NCBI GenBank assembly: GCA_964458665.1
Contig: CAYWOO010000076.1
Location: forward strand, 1 to 15,958
Source: JANXYW01 sp964458665
GTDB lineage: Bacteria > Chloroflexota > Dehalococcoidia > DSTF01 > JACRBR01
Reading direction: 5' to 3'
Length of the DNA stretch: 15,958 nt
Shown here: positions 1 through 6,533 of the stretch, in pieces
How the letters are laid out: every line of letters begins with the position of its first letter
How positions within the stretch are numbered: the stretch's first letter is position 1
Notes under the pieces: model-generated
Seen by the model: only the letters and a program-made list of their open reading frames with translations
Told to the model about the DNA's origin: nothing
Databases searched by the model: none
Made by a program: the position numbers and the translations under genes

Positions 1-1
1 C

Positions 2-361
2 GATCCGATCTGGTCGTGGCCGAAGCCCGTACGCAAGCCGCACCCGCCGATCATGATCGGTGGCGACGGCCCGCGCACGCTGCAGCGCGTCGTCGACTAC
101 GGCGACGAGTGGATGCCGATCGGCGGCTTCCGCTCGCCGGAGAGCCTGCAGCACCGCATCGACGAGCTACAGTCGATGGCGAAAGCCGCTGGACGCGCGG
201 CGATCCCGGTCACGGTGTTCGGCGCGCCGATGCGGAGCGAGCAGATCGAAGCGTTAGAGGCGATGGGTGTGCACCGGGTAGTGTTCTGGGCGCCGCCCGT
301 GACGGCTGACGTCGTGCTGCCGCGCCTTAAGCATGCGGCAGAGGTGGCGGGGCTGACGTGA
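2..361 (+). CDS. LLM class F420-dependent oxidoreductase, C-terminal part (5' end outside the window)
   Basis: The reading frame is already open at the window edge and gives the last 119 residues of a luciferase-like monooxygenase (LLM) fold protein. The stretch W-S-W-P-K-P followed by K-P-H-P-P-I-M-I-G-G is the usual hallmark near the C-terminal third of F420-dependent LLM oxidoreductases. It is followed by a T-L-Q-R-V-V-D-Y-G-D-E-W-M-P-I segment that lines the TIM-barrel end. The family transfers hydride between F420H2 or FMNH2 and diverse substrates; the substrate here is unknown. The stop codon overlaps the GTG start of the next gene in a GTGA arrangement, so the two are probably co-transcribed and translationally coupled. 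The family call is secure. F420 rather than flavin is inferred from the closest-looking family members. Confidence 0.85.
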   Translation, partial: DPIWSWPKPVRKPHPPIMIGGDGPRTLQRVVDYGDEWMPIGGFRSPESLQHRIDELQSMAKAAGRAAIPVTVFGAPMRSEQIEALEAMGVHRVVFWAPPVTADVVLPRLKHAAEVAGLT

Positions 362-1218
362 CGCCCACTCTGCGCATGGATGCGATGCTACCGCGCGTCG
401 CCGCAGCGCTCGGACTCCGTGTTCTCGCGCCGCTGGCGGGCGGCGAGTTCGGTGCGATCCTCGTCGAGGACGCGGGCGGGCGTGAACTGGTGCTGAAGGC
501 GCTGCCATCTCCCGTCTGGGTGCCACGCTTCGCACGCGGGGCCGAGATGGCGGAGCGGATGCGCGCGCTTGGGTACCCGGCGCCGCAGTATGCCGGCATG
601 GGCGTCCAGCTTGAGGCCAGCTGGTCGTTGCAGGAACGGCTGCCTGGTAACGTGCCCGACATAATGACGGAGGCGCACGGGCGGCGGCTTCTGGACCTGG
701 TGCAGATGCACGAAGGCGCCGCGGGCCGCCGCAGCTCGGAACAACACCTCGAAGAGGTGTCAAGCGCCCCCGCGCGCCTCGCCCAGCTCAACTCACGCGG
801 CGAGACCCGGCCGCTGGCCGCCGAGCTGGCGTCGACCCTCGACCGTGGCGCGCAGGTCGAGCTGCTCGAAGACGGTGTGGTGCACGGCGACTTCCATCAT
901 CGGAACTACCTCGCGATCGGCGATGAGATCACGGGCGTGTTCGATTGGGAGCTCGCGCGACCCGGCGATTGGCGCACCGACCTTGTCAATCTGGCATTCT
1001 GGTCGGCGCTGCTGCCGGACCAGATCCCGCCCGAAGTCGCAAGCATCATCATCGACCAGATGAAGCAGCTATGCCCGCCGAACGTATTGGCGCTGCTCGC
1101 GGCGCGCATGGCGCTTCGGCAGCTCGACTTCGACGTGCGCGTCCATCCCGAACATCTTGCGACGATCGTCCCCGCCGTAGAAACGATCATCGCGCCATGG
1201 TGGCGTGATGTGCTCTGA
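358..1218 (+). CDS. Aminoglycoside phosphotransferase (APH)-fold kinase
   Basis: This is a 286-residue protein with a GTG start that overlaps the upstream stop by 4 nt. The catalytic loop H-G-D-F-H-H-R-N sits at residues 176-183, with catalytic D178 and N183. It is followed by D-W-E at 196-198, the metal-binding Asp of the APH/choline kinase superfamily. The N-terminal lobe (about 10-110) has the expected beta-rich pattern with a V-L-K-A lysine near residue 47. This superfamily phosphorylates small molecules such as aminoglycosides, choline, homoserine or macrolides. Nothing in the sequence fixes the substrate, and the gene should not be read as antibiotic resistance. Coupling to an LLM oxidoreductase suggests a small-molecule modification role, which is inference. 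It converges on the minus-strand gene ending at 1256, leaving only 37 bp. Confidence 0.85.
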   Translation: MTPTLRMDAMLPRVAAALGLRVLAPLAGGEFGAILVEDAGGRELVLKALPSPVWVPRFARGAEMAERMRALGYPAPQYAGMGVQLEASWSLQERLPGNVPDIMTEAHGRRLLDLVQMHEGAAGRRSSEQHLEEVSSAPARLAQLNSRGETRPLAAELASTLDRGAQVELLEDGVVHGDFHHRNYLAIGDEITGVFDWELARPGDWRTDLVNLAFWSALLPDQIPPEVASIIIDQMKQLCPPNVLALLAARMALRQLDFDVRVHPEHLATIVPAVETIIAPWWRDVL

Positions 1219-1255
1219 GGGAATCGCCGCCAGGCTCCTCCGCCATCACCTGGGG

Positions 1256-2767
1256 CTACGCCTCCTCAACGAGGCGGAATGCGTGGACGTTGATGTCCGT
1301 CGCGATCTGGATCTCGCCGTTCGGCAGTGTCCACCAGTTCGTGAACTCCGATCCGTCGCGGGTCATGCGGCAGCGCTGCGGGTCACGGACGTTCTGTATG
1401 CGGAACCAGGTGTCTCGGCCCTTCGCCGCCTCGTCGCCAACGTCGGTGGTGAGCGACAGCGTGCGTGTCGCGTCGTCGTAGCAGGCTTCGCTCATGCCGA
1501 GCGTGGGGAAGTCGACGCCGACGACCGTGGGCTGGTCGAACTTCTTCAGGTTGGGCTCGTTGAACAGCCGCCACCACGCGCCTTCGCCGCCCGCCTCGCC
1601 GACCATCATCGTGGCGTTCATCTGCCCGCGCGGAAACGGCTCGTTCAGCCCGAACCCCCACGTGAACTCGCCGCCGTCCCACGTCGGCTCCAGCGCGCGC
1701 TCCGCCAGCTCGTCGAGCCGCGCCTGCGCGACCGTATCGCCGAACTCCGTCGCGAGCGCGTGTACGAGCACGTTGCCGCGGCGATCGGGTAGCACCGGTA
1801 TCTGCCGCTCGGGCGCCCGCAACCCGAGCGCGTTCGCCGCGAAGTCATAGAAGCGGTACGCGGTATCCCTCCGCTGCGGCGCAAGATACAGCGCCATCGG
1901 CACGCCGCCCATCGGGCCGCCGCTCTGGACGTGATCGATGATCGGATCGTAGTAGAGCGCGACCCATTCCGGCACACCCTGCGGTGTGAACGCCATATAG
2001 TTCTTCAGCGCGTGCTCCCACCACGTATCGAACACGTCGTGGTGCTTCGTGCCAAAAAGCACATCGTGCATCATCAGCCCGAGGCCGGCGCCGGACAGGC
2101 AGTACGGCCAGATCTTCGTGTTCTCGCAGTGACATCCTTCCGGATGCGCGCGCCACTGCGTCGCCAGATGTTCTGCGATGCCGCTGTAGCTCCACGTGAA
2201 CGTGTTCTCGCCGTCGCGAATCATATCGAACGGCTGATTCCATTTGTCGTCGCCGGATACGTAGCGATGCAGCCCGAGAATGAGCAGGAAGAATCCCTTG
2301 TAGAAGAGATTCCCGTCCGCGCCGACGGGGTCCATCTGCAGCCCCCACGGCTCGATGCCGTTCGCCGTCCAGCCCGGCGCGTCGTAGTTTCCCCAGTGTT
2401 CCGCGGGGATCAGCCCGCGGTACTCCTCCGGATAGCTCGCGCGCTTCGGGTCGTGACCGATCTGCGTCAACCAGTCGATCGCCGAATGGTACGTCGTGTG
2501 ACGCTCGACCAGTTGGTCGAGAATGCCCGCATACACCTCGCGCCACGCCGGCGTCTTGTCCGCCATCAGCGCGATAGCGTAGCTCGAATCGAGCAGATCG
2601 AAGCGGCAGAAATTCAGCATCGGCGGCGTGCTGCGGTCGTCCCACCACTCCAGCGGCTGCCCGCCCTTGTTCCAGTTATCCGGCGTGAATGCTTTGCGGT
2701 GCAGGTACCGAAGCCAGCCTCGCGAGCGGGCGGTTGTGGTTGATGACGCTGCGGGTTCGGTTGACAT
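1256..2767 (-). CDS. Linalool dehydratase/isomerase (LinD)-fold protein with extra C-terminal domain
   Basis: This 503-residue protein aligns by eye with Castellaniella defragrans linalool dehydratase/isomerase. The segment D-P-V-G-A-D-G-N-L-F-Y-K-G (146-158) matches D-P-I-E-K-E-N-I-M-Y-K-G of LinD. C214 and C223 reproduce the spacing of LinD active-site C171 and C180, within C-H-C-E-N-T-K-I-W-P-Y-C. The LinD His after Y-K-G (H129) is Phe159 here, so the reaction may differ. LinD is an alpha/alpha barrel of about 400 residues; here roughly 90 residues (415-503) form an added C-terminal beta-rich part. No signal peptide is seen, unlike periplasmic LinD. The frame is open up to 2896, but the start at 2767 is chosen because AAAGG lies 10 nt upstream and residues before it look non-coding. 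The family call is strong; the substrate is unknown. Confidence 0.8.
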   Translation of the reverse strand: MSTEPAASSTTTARSRGWLRYLHRKAFTPDNWNKGGQPLEWWDDRSTPPMLNFCRFDLLDSSYAIALMADKTPAWREVYAGILDQLVERHTTYHSAIDWLTQIGHDPKRASYPEEYRGLIPAEHWGNYDAPGWTANGIEPWGLQMDPVGADGNLFYKGFFLLILGLHRYVSGDDKWNQPFDMIRDGENTFTWSYSGIAEHLATQWRAHPEGCHCENTKIWPYCLSGAGLGLMMHDVLFGTKHHDVFDTWWEHALKNYMAFTPQGVPEWVALYYDPIIDHVQSGGPMGGVPMALYLAPQRRDTAYRFYDFAANALGLRAPERQIPVLPDRRGNVLVHALATEFGDTVAQARLDELAERALEPTWDGGEFTWGFGLNEPFPRGQMNATMMVGEAGGEGAWWRLFNEPNLKKFDQPTVVGVDFPTLGMSEACYDDATRTLSLTTDVGDEAAKGRDTWFRIQNVRDPQRCRMTRDGSEFTNWWTLPNGEIQIATDINVHAFRLVEEA

Positions 2768-3107
2768 GCGGCGTTTGCCTTTCGCTCCATGGTGCTCAGC
2801 TGACCGGCTCATCGCCGCGTATGCTATCGCCAATCTGACTGATACACTCGGTGCGCTCGTCCGTAGTTGTAGTGGTTGTTGCGGCGTTAGCGCCACGAAA
2901 GTCGTCTGCTGTGTTCTTCAAGCCGCTCGCTGGGCCTGATGCCGTGCTGGCCGCGGCCGTGTCGCGCGGCGAAGGTCGCTGGGATTGCAGGCGTTGGCCG
3001 CGCGCTCGCTCGACAGGCGAGTCCCTCTCCGCTCGCATACCACGTACTCGTGGATGGTTGACGTTCGCACATCCCCCGCATAAGCTCCGCATCAGGAGCG
3101 AGAGAGA
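2768..3107. other. Intergenic region between divergent genes
   Basis: About 340 bp separate the LinD-like gene (minus) from the exported NTF2-type protein (plus). No convincing reading frame, RNA gene or mobile remnant was found. It holds a G/T-rich plus-strand run at about 2861-2885, a 5-bp hairpin (CCACG-TACT-CGTGG, 3040-3053) just ahead of the promoter given below, and that promoter. For the minus-strand gene only a weak TAGCAT -10-like element (around 2818-2823) was found, with no acceptable -35. Confidence 0.6.
3058..3086 (+). promoter_or_regulatory. Sigma70-type promoter for the NTF2/SOD-like protein gene
   Basis: TTGACG (3058-3063) is followed by exactly 17 nt and then TAAGCT (3081-3086). 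The -35 differs from consensus at one base; the -10 keeps only the TAnnnT frame. The predicted transcript starts near 3093, which leaves about 36 nt of leader before the preferred ATG at 3129. It would put the weaker AGGAG of the alternative ATG (3108) right at the 5' end. Confidence 0.5.
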
Positions 3108-3116
3108 ATGACGACG

Positions 3117-3122
3117 AGGAGG
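3117..3122 (+). promoter_or_regulatory. Shine-Dalgarno site deciding the start at 3129
   Basis: AGGAGG lies 6 nt before ATG 3129, identical in sequence and spacing to the site of the P450 gene. The competing ATG at 3108 has only AGGAG at 9 nt spacing, which would lie at the very 5' end of the predicted transcript. Confidence 0.55.
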
Positions 3123-3128
3123 CGACGT

Positions 3129-4166
3129 ATGTACCGGCTTATCAGCGTCCTAACCATGTGCATGGCGATCCTGATCGGCGGCGGACTTGGGATCGGACTA
3201 ACCCATCCTGGAGCTGCCGATGCAAAAGAAGATCCCGAGGGGATCTTTCGTGGCTTCGCCGCCGCACTGAATAACGGCGATGTGGCCGCGGCCGCGGCGC
3301 TTCTTGACGATGATGTCACGTTCTTCGAGCCGAACGGTAACGACTCCTTCGGCATCGTCGGCAAGGCGGCCTTCGCGTCCATCCTGCCCGGCCTTCCCGA
3401 ATCTGGTTTCCACGTGACTGTCCGAAGCGCGCGCGTCCATGGCGACACCGTCACCGGCTTGATAGCGACGCAGGACGAGGACACCGCGGCTTCGGGCGTC
3501 GATCGATACCTCGAGACGTTCACTGTGCGCGTCGTAGAAGGCAAGATCGTTTCGATCGACTTCCTGTTCGACACCAACGACGACCAGACGGAAACGTATC
3601 TCGCGGCCGGACGGGCCGCGGATGATGAGGGTAACGACGAGGGACCACCCCAACCCGGCGCTGTCGAAGTGACGCTCGACGCAGGCGCCGATGGCAGCCA
3701 GCCCGGCAAGGCGTTCATCTTCGAGCCTGACTGGCTCGGCGAGGGCGTGAGCTTCGTTGCCGTCGAGGTGCAAGCGGGTGCCCCCGGCGCCCAGCAGTCG
3801 GCGGACTTGGTATCCGGCTCCTGTGCAGCGCCCGGCGAGATCGTGTACCCGCTTGCTGCCGTCGTAAATGGCCTATCGGGCACGATCCTTAGCGCGACCG
3901 CCGACGAGATCATTGCCCAGGGCCTATCGGTCCAGGTGCACCAGGCCGGCCAGACCCGTCGCGTCAACGCCTGTGGAGCCGTGCTCGCGCCAGCGCCACC
4001 GGCGCCCGTGCCAGCGCCTCCGCGCACCGACATCAAAGCTCCAGCGACAGGTACCGGAACTGCCGCAGGCGGCGGTCTGCCGTCGTTGCTGCTGGCCGCG
4101 CTCGTAGCAACGGGGGCGTTCGCCGTTGCGGCGGGTTTGGGCATCAGGCGCGATCAGCCGCGCTAA
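3129..4166 (+). CDS. Exported surface protein: NTF2-like domain plus SOD/CHRD-like domain plus C-terminal membrane anchor
   Basis: This is a protein of 345 residues (352 if ATG 3108 is used). Residues 4-24 form a signal-peptide core and A-D-A at about 30-32 offers a signal peptidase I site. Residues 34-158 look like a SnoaL/NTF2-like polyketide-cyclase-fold domain (E-G-I-F-R-G-F-A-A-A-L-N-N-G-D near its start). Residues 178-284 match a Cu/Zn-SOD/CHRD-like beta domain: V-E-V-T-L at the start, then G-S-C-A-A-P-G-E-I-V-Y-P-L and a second cysteine near the end (C232, C282), probably a disulfide. The His-containing motif usually ahead of G-S-C reads S-A-D-L-V-S here, so metal binding is unlikely. 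A Pro/Ala/Thr/Gly-rich linker leads to a hydrophobic helix (317-338) with an R-R tail, so the protein is probably anchored outside the cell membrane. No enzymatic function can be assigned. Confidence 0.75.
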   Translation: MYRLISVLTMCMAILIGGGLGIGLTHPGAADAKEDPEGIFRGFAAALNNGDVAAAAALLDDDVTFFEPNGNDSFGIVGKAAFASILPGLPESGFHVTVRSARVHGDTVTGLIATQDEDTAASGVDRYLETFTVRVVEGKIVSIDFLFDTNDDQTETYLAAGRAADDEGNDEGPPQPGAVEVTLDAGADGSQPGKAFIFEPDWLGEGVSFVAVEVQAGAPGAQQSADLVSGSCAAPGEIVYPLAAVVNGLSGTILSATADEIIAQGLSVQVHQAGQTRRVNACGAVLAPAPPAPVPAPPRTDIKAPATGTGTAAGGGLPSLLLAALVATGAFAVAAGLGIRRDQPR

Positions 4167-4187
4167 GTTCGGTTTGCCGTAAAGAAC

Positions 4188-4228
4188 ATGCGGGAAGGCG
4201 CGAATCGCGCCTTCCCGCATTTCGATTC
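4188..4228 (+). terminator. Intrinsic-terminator-like hairpin after the NTF2/SOD-like gene
   Basis: ATGCGGGAAGGCGCG (4188-4202), loop AAT, then the exact reverse complement (4206-4220): a perfect 15-bp stem. It is followed by TTCGATT, a weak T-rich tail. It lies 22 nt after the stop and before hemL, so it separates the two transcription units. Confidence 0.7.
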
Positions 4229-4270
4229 CCGGCCGGGCGCGCTCGCATCGCACCTCGCCGCCACCTCTCC

Positions 4271-4276
4271 TACACT
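4271..4276 (+). promoter_or_regulatory. -10 element of a probable leaderless hemL promoter
   Basis: TACACT ends 6 nt before the hemL ATG, and no Shine-Dalgarno sequence exists upstream of that ATG. Transcription from such a -10 would begin at or next to the start codon. No good -35 is visible at 16-18 nt. Confidence 0.45.
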
Positions 4277-4282
4277 GACCGC

Positions 4283-5575
4283 ATGGCCTCGCACGAACGA
4301 TCCCGCAAGCTGCACGAGCAGGCGCAGGAGCTGATACCCGGTGGCGTCAACTCGCCGGTACGCGCTTTCAAAGCCGTCGGTGGCGAGCCGATCGTCATGG
4401 CGCGCGGCAAGGGCGCGCACATCTGGGACGTCGACGGCAACGAGTACATCGACTACGTCGGCTCGTGGGGGCCGCTGATCCTTGGCCACGCGCATCCGGG
4501 CGTCGTCGAGATTCTGCAGAAGGCCGCAGAGCGCGGCACCAGTTTCGGCGCGACGACGGAGCTGGAGGTAGAGCTGGCGCGGCTGGTCTGCGGCGCCGTG
4601 CCGTCGATCGAGCGCGTGCGGTTCGTCAACAGCGGCACCGAGGCGACGATGTCGGCGCTGCGGTTGGCGCGCGCGTTCACCGGCCGTGACAAGATCGTCA
4701 AGTTCGAGGGGTGCTATCACGGCCATTCGGATGGACTGCTGGCGAAGGCAGGATCGGGCGTCGCGGCGCTGGGTCTGCCGGACAGCGCGGGCGTACCGGC
4801 ATCGTTCGCGGCGGAGACGCTGCTCGCTCCGTTCAACGATCGCGACGCCGTCGAGCGGCTGTTCGCAGAGCGCGGCGCAGAGATCGCGGCACTGATCGTC
4901 GAGCCGGTGCCGGCGAATATGGGGTTGGTGCCGCCGCAGCCGGGCTTCCTGCACTTCCTGCGCGAGATCACATCGGCGCACGGCGCGCTGCTGGTCTTCG
5001 ACGAGGTGATCACGGGCTTCCGCCTCGCGTACGGCGGCGCGCAGTTGTATTACGGCGTCGTGCCGGACCTGACGTGTCTCGGCAAGGTGATCGGAGGCGG
5101 GCTGCCCGTGGGCGCATACGGCGGCCGCGCCGACATCATGGCGATGATCGCGCCGAACGGCCCCGTGTACCAGGCAGGCACGCTCTCCGGCAATCCGATG
5201 GCGATGGCGGCGGGCATCGTCACGCTGCGCGTGCTCGCCAACGAGCAGGTCTACCGCGGGCTCGACGCGATGGGCGCGCAGCTCGCGGCAGGGCTGCGAG
5301 ACACGGCGGTACAGTCGGAGGCAAGCGGCGTCACGATCGTGCAACTCGGATCGATGCTCACCGTGTTCTTCGCCCCGGAAGCGCCACACGACTACGCGTC
5401 GGCGAAGCAGGCGGACACCGCCCGCTACGGCCGCTTCTTCCACGCCATGTTCGATGCCGGCATCTACCTCCCGCCGGCGCAGTTCGAGACGATGTTCGTT
5501 TCGCTCGCGCACCAACAGGCGGACCTGGAGCGGACGATCGCTGCGGCGCGCGAGGCGTTCGCCGCATCAAGATGA
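4283..5575 (+). CDS. hemL: Glutamate-1-semialdehyde 2,1-aminomutase
   Basis: This 430-residue protein is of normal length for HemL (about 425-435). It converts glutamate-1-semialdehyde to 5-aminolevulinate, the last step of the C5 route to tetrapyrroles, as a cytosolic PLP enzyme of the class III aminotransferase fold. The N-terminal I-P-G-G-V-N-S-P-V-R-A-F signature, D-G-N-E-Y-I-D-Y-V-G-S-W-G-P, and the V-N-S-G-T-E-A-T-M-S-A-L-R-L-A-R phosphate-binding region are all present. D-E-V-I-T-G-F-R precedes the PLP lysine K268 in C-L-G-K-V-I-G-G-G-L-P-V-G-A. The start ATG lacks a Shine-Dalgarno site but follows a -10 box directly. No other hem genes are next to it; it stands alone between two exported NTF2-headed proteins. 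Very secure call. Confidence 0.97.
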   Translation: MASHERSRKLHEQAQELIPGGVNSPVRAFKAVGGEPIVMARGKGAHIWDVDGNEYIDYVGSWGPLILGHAHPGVVEILQKAAERGTSFGATTELEVELARLVCGAVPSIERVRFVNSGTEATMSALRLARAFTGRDKIVKFEGCYHGHSDGLLAKAGSGVAALGLPDSAGVPASFAAETLLAPFNDRDAVERLFAERGAEIAALIVEPVPANMGLVPPQPGFLHFLREITSAHGALLVFDEVITGFRLAYGGAQLYYGVVPDLTCLGKVIGGGLPVGAYGGRADIMAMIAPNGPVYQAGTLSGNPMAMAAGIVTLRVLANEQVYRGLDAMGAQLAAGLRDTAVQSEASGVTIVQLGSMLTVFFAPEAPHDYASAKQADTARYGRFFHAMFDAGIYLPPAQFETMFVSLAHQQADLERTIAAAREAFAASR

Positions 5576-5592
5576 TCTCGCCCAAGGCGGGA
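5576..5592 (+). terminator. GC-rich hairpin after hemL (weak terminator)
   Basis: TCTCGCC, loop CAA, GGCGGGA gives a 7-bp stem with one T·G pair immediately after the hemL stop codon. There is no T-run behind it, so it may attenuate or stabilise the mRNA 3' end rather than terminate. The next gene starts 41 nt further on. Confidence 0.3.
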
Positions 5593-5632
5593 ACCAACCA
5601 CCCCTCAACGGTGTAACAGGAGCACGAGGACG

Positions 5633-6463
5633 GTGCGCCATATGAACCTATCGCCCGGCAAGACTTGTGTGCTGCTGCTCGCAGTCACCTTCGGTCTGAG
5701 CGCGGCATGCGGCGCGAGCAGCGATGCGGACAAGAAGGCGATCGAAGCGCTTGTACGGCAGCAATATGCCACCTCGAACGCGCACGATTTCGATGCGTGG
5801 TCCTCGCTGTTCACAGAAGCTGGACTACAGGAAGCATTTCCGGGCGCCGAAGACCGCTCGCACGAAGGCCTGCGCAAACTCTGGCTATCGTACGGCGCAG
5901 GCACGTACACGGTGTCGGACGTGTCCGCCATCGTCATCGACGGAGGCACCGGCAGCGCCACAGGAACGTTCGGCGGCGCCGGTCGCAACGGAGATCCCGT
6001 CACGCACATGGTCTATGCCACGCGCTACGGTCTTGTGAAGGTGGGCGGCGCGTGGAAGATCGACCGATCGGACTTCACGTCGCCGGCACTCCCGCCTGGA
6101 GTCAAGGTCGTCCACATCACCGCCAACGAGTTCTCGTACGCGGTCGAGACGTCAGCGATGGAGGACGGGACGTTCGCCATTCAGCTGGAGAACGCCGGCC
6201 GCCAAACGCACCAGATCCACCTCGTCCGCATCGCGCCCGATCTGGACATCCCGCACTGGATCCGCGGCGAGGAGTCCTCGCTGGAGAACGTGGACGTGGG
6301 CAGCACCAGCCTGCTCGCTGCCGGCGAAACCGTCAACGTGCCCTTCAGCGCCCCGCTGACGAAGGGTCGCTACGTGATGTACTGCTCGCTGCCCGACACC
6401 GCCGACCCGGCCCAAACACCCCACTCGCAGAAGGGCATGTATAAGGAATTCACCGTACGCTGA
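5633..6463 (+). CDS. Lipoprotein: NTF2-like domain fused to a type 1 copper (cupredoxin) domain
   Basis: This is a 276-residue protein from GTG 5633 (AGGAG 10 nt upstream); ATG 5642 is an almost equal alternative. A hydrophobic stretch (11-25) ends in L-S-A-A-C26, a somewhat degenerate lipobox, so the protein is probably a lipoprotein facing outward. Residues 33-150 form a SnoaL/NTF2-like domain (A-I-E-A-L-V-R-Q-Q-Y ... H-D-F-D-A-W ... W-K-I-D-R-S-D-F). Residues 158-276 form a cupredoxin. H193 or H196 lies in N-A-G-R-Q-T-H-Q-I-H, C251 in Y-V-M-Y-C-S-L-P-D, then H264 and M269 in P-H-S-Q-K-G-M: the complete His-Cys-His-Met type 1 copper set. An electron-transfer or copper-binding role is expected, but no partner oxidase is nearby. 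It lies 57 nt after hemL and may share its transcript. Confidence 0.8.
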   Translation: MRHMNLSPGKTCVLLLAVTFGLSAACGASSDADKKAIEALVRQQYATSNAHDFDAWSSLFTEAGLQEAFPGAEDRSHEGLRKLWLSYGAGTYTVSDVSAIVIDGGTGSATGTFGGAGRNGDPVTHMVYATRYGLVKVGGAWKIDRSDFTSPALPPGVKVVHITANEFSYAVETSAMEDGTFAIQLENAGRQTHQIHLVRIAPDLDIPHWIRGEESSLENVDVGSTSLLAAGETVNVPFSAPLTKGRYVMYCSLPDTADPAQTPHSQKGMYKEFTVR

Positions 6464-6480
6464 CCGCTCACCCGTGCCTA

Positions 6481-6486
6481 TATACT
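6481..6486 (+). promoter_or_regulatory. -10 element for the DUF6391-like gene
   Basis: TATACT is one base from consensus. The 11 bases starting here (TATACTGACCG) match the hemL -10 region (TACACTGACCG at 4271) at 10 positions. Transcription would begin near 6493, giving about 41 nt of leader that contains GGGAGG (6519-6524) 9 nt before the ATG. No clear -35. Confidence 0.4.
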
Positions 6487-6533
6487 GACCGTGCATCTGA
6501 TGGGCGCATCGCCCGCACGGGAGGTCGCACGAC

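Noticed and set aside
358..1218. Antibiotic resistance gene
   Set aside because: Only the general APH kinase fold is visible. Substrate-specific features of known resistance enzymes are not recognisable, and the neighbour suggests metabolism.
1931..2743. 270-codon open frame on the plus strand opposite the LinD-like gene
   Set aside because: No motif, no Shine-Dalgarno site, and shadow composition of the complementary strand.
4163..5515. 450-codon open frame on the minus strand opposite hemL
   Set aside because: It mirrors the hemL coding region exactly, has a very Arg/Asp/His-rich composition with no family motif, and arises from GC-rich codon use. HemL itself is unmistakable.
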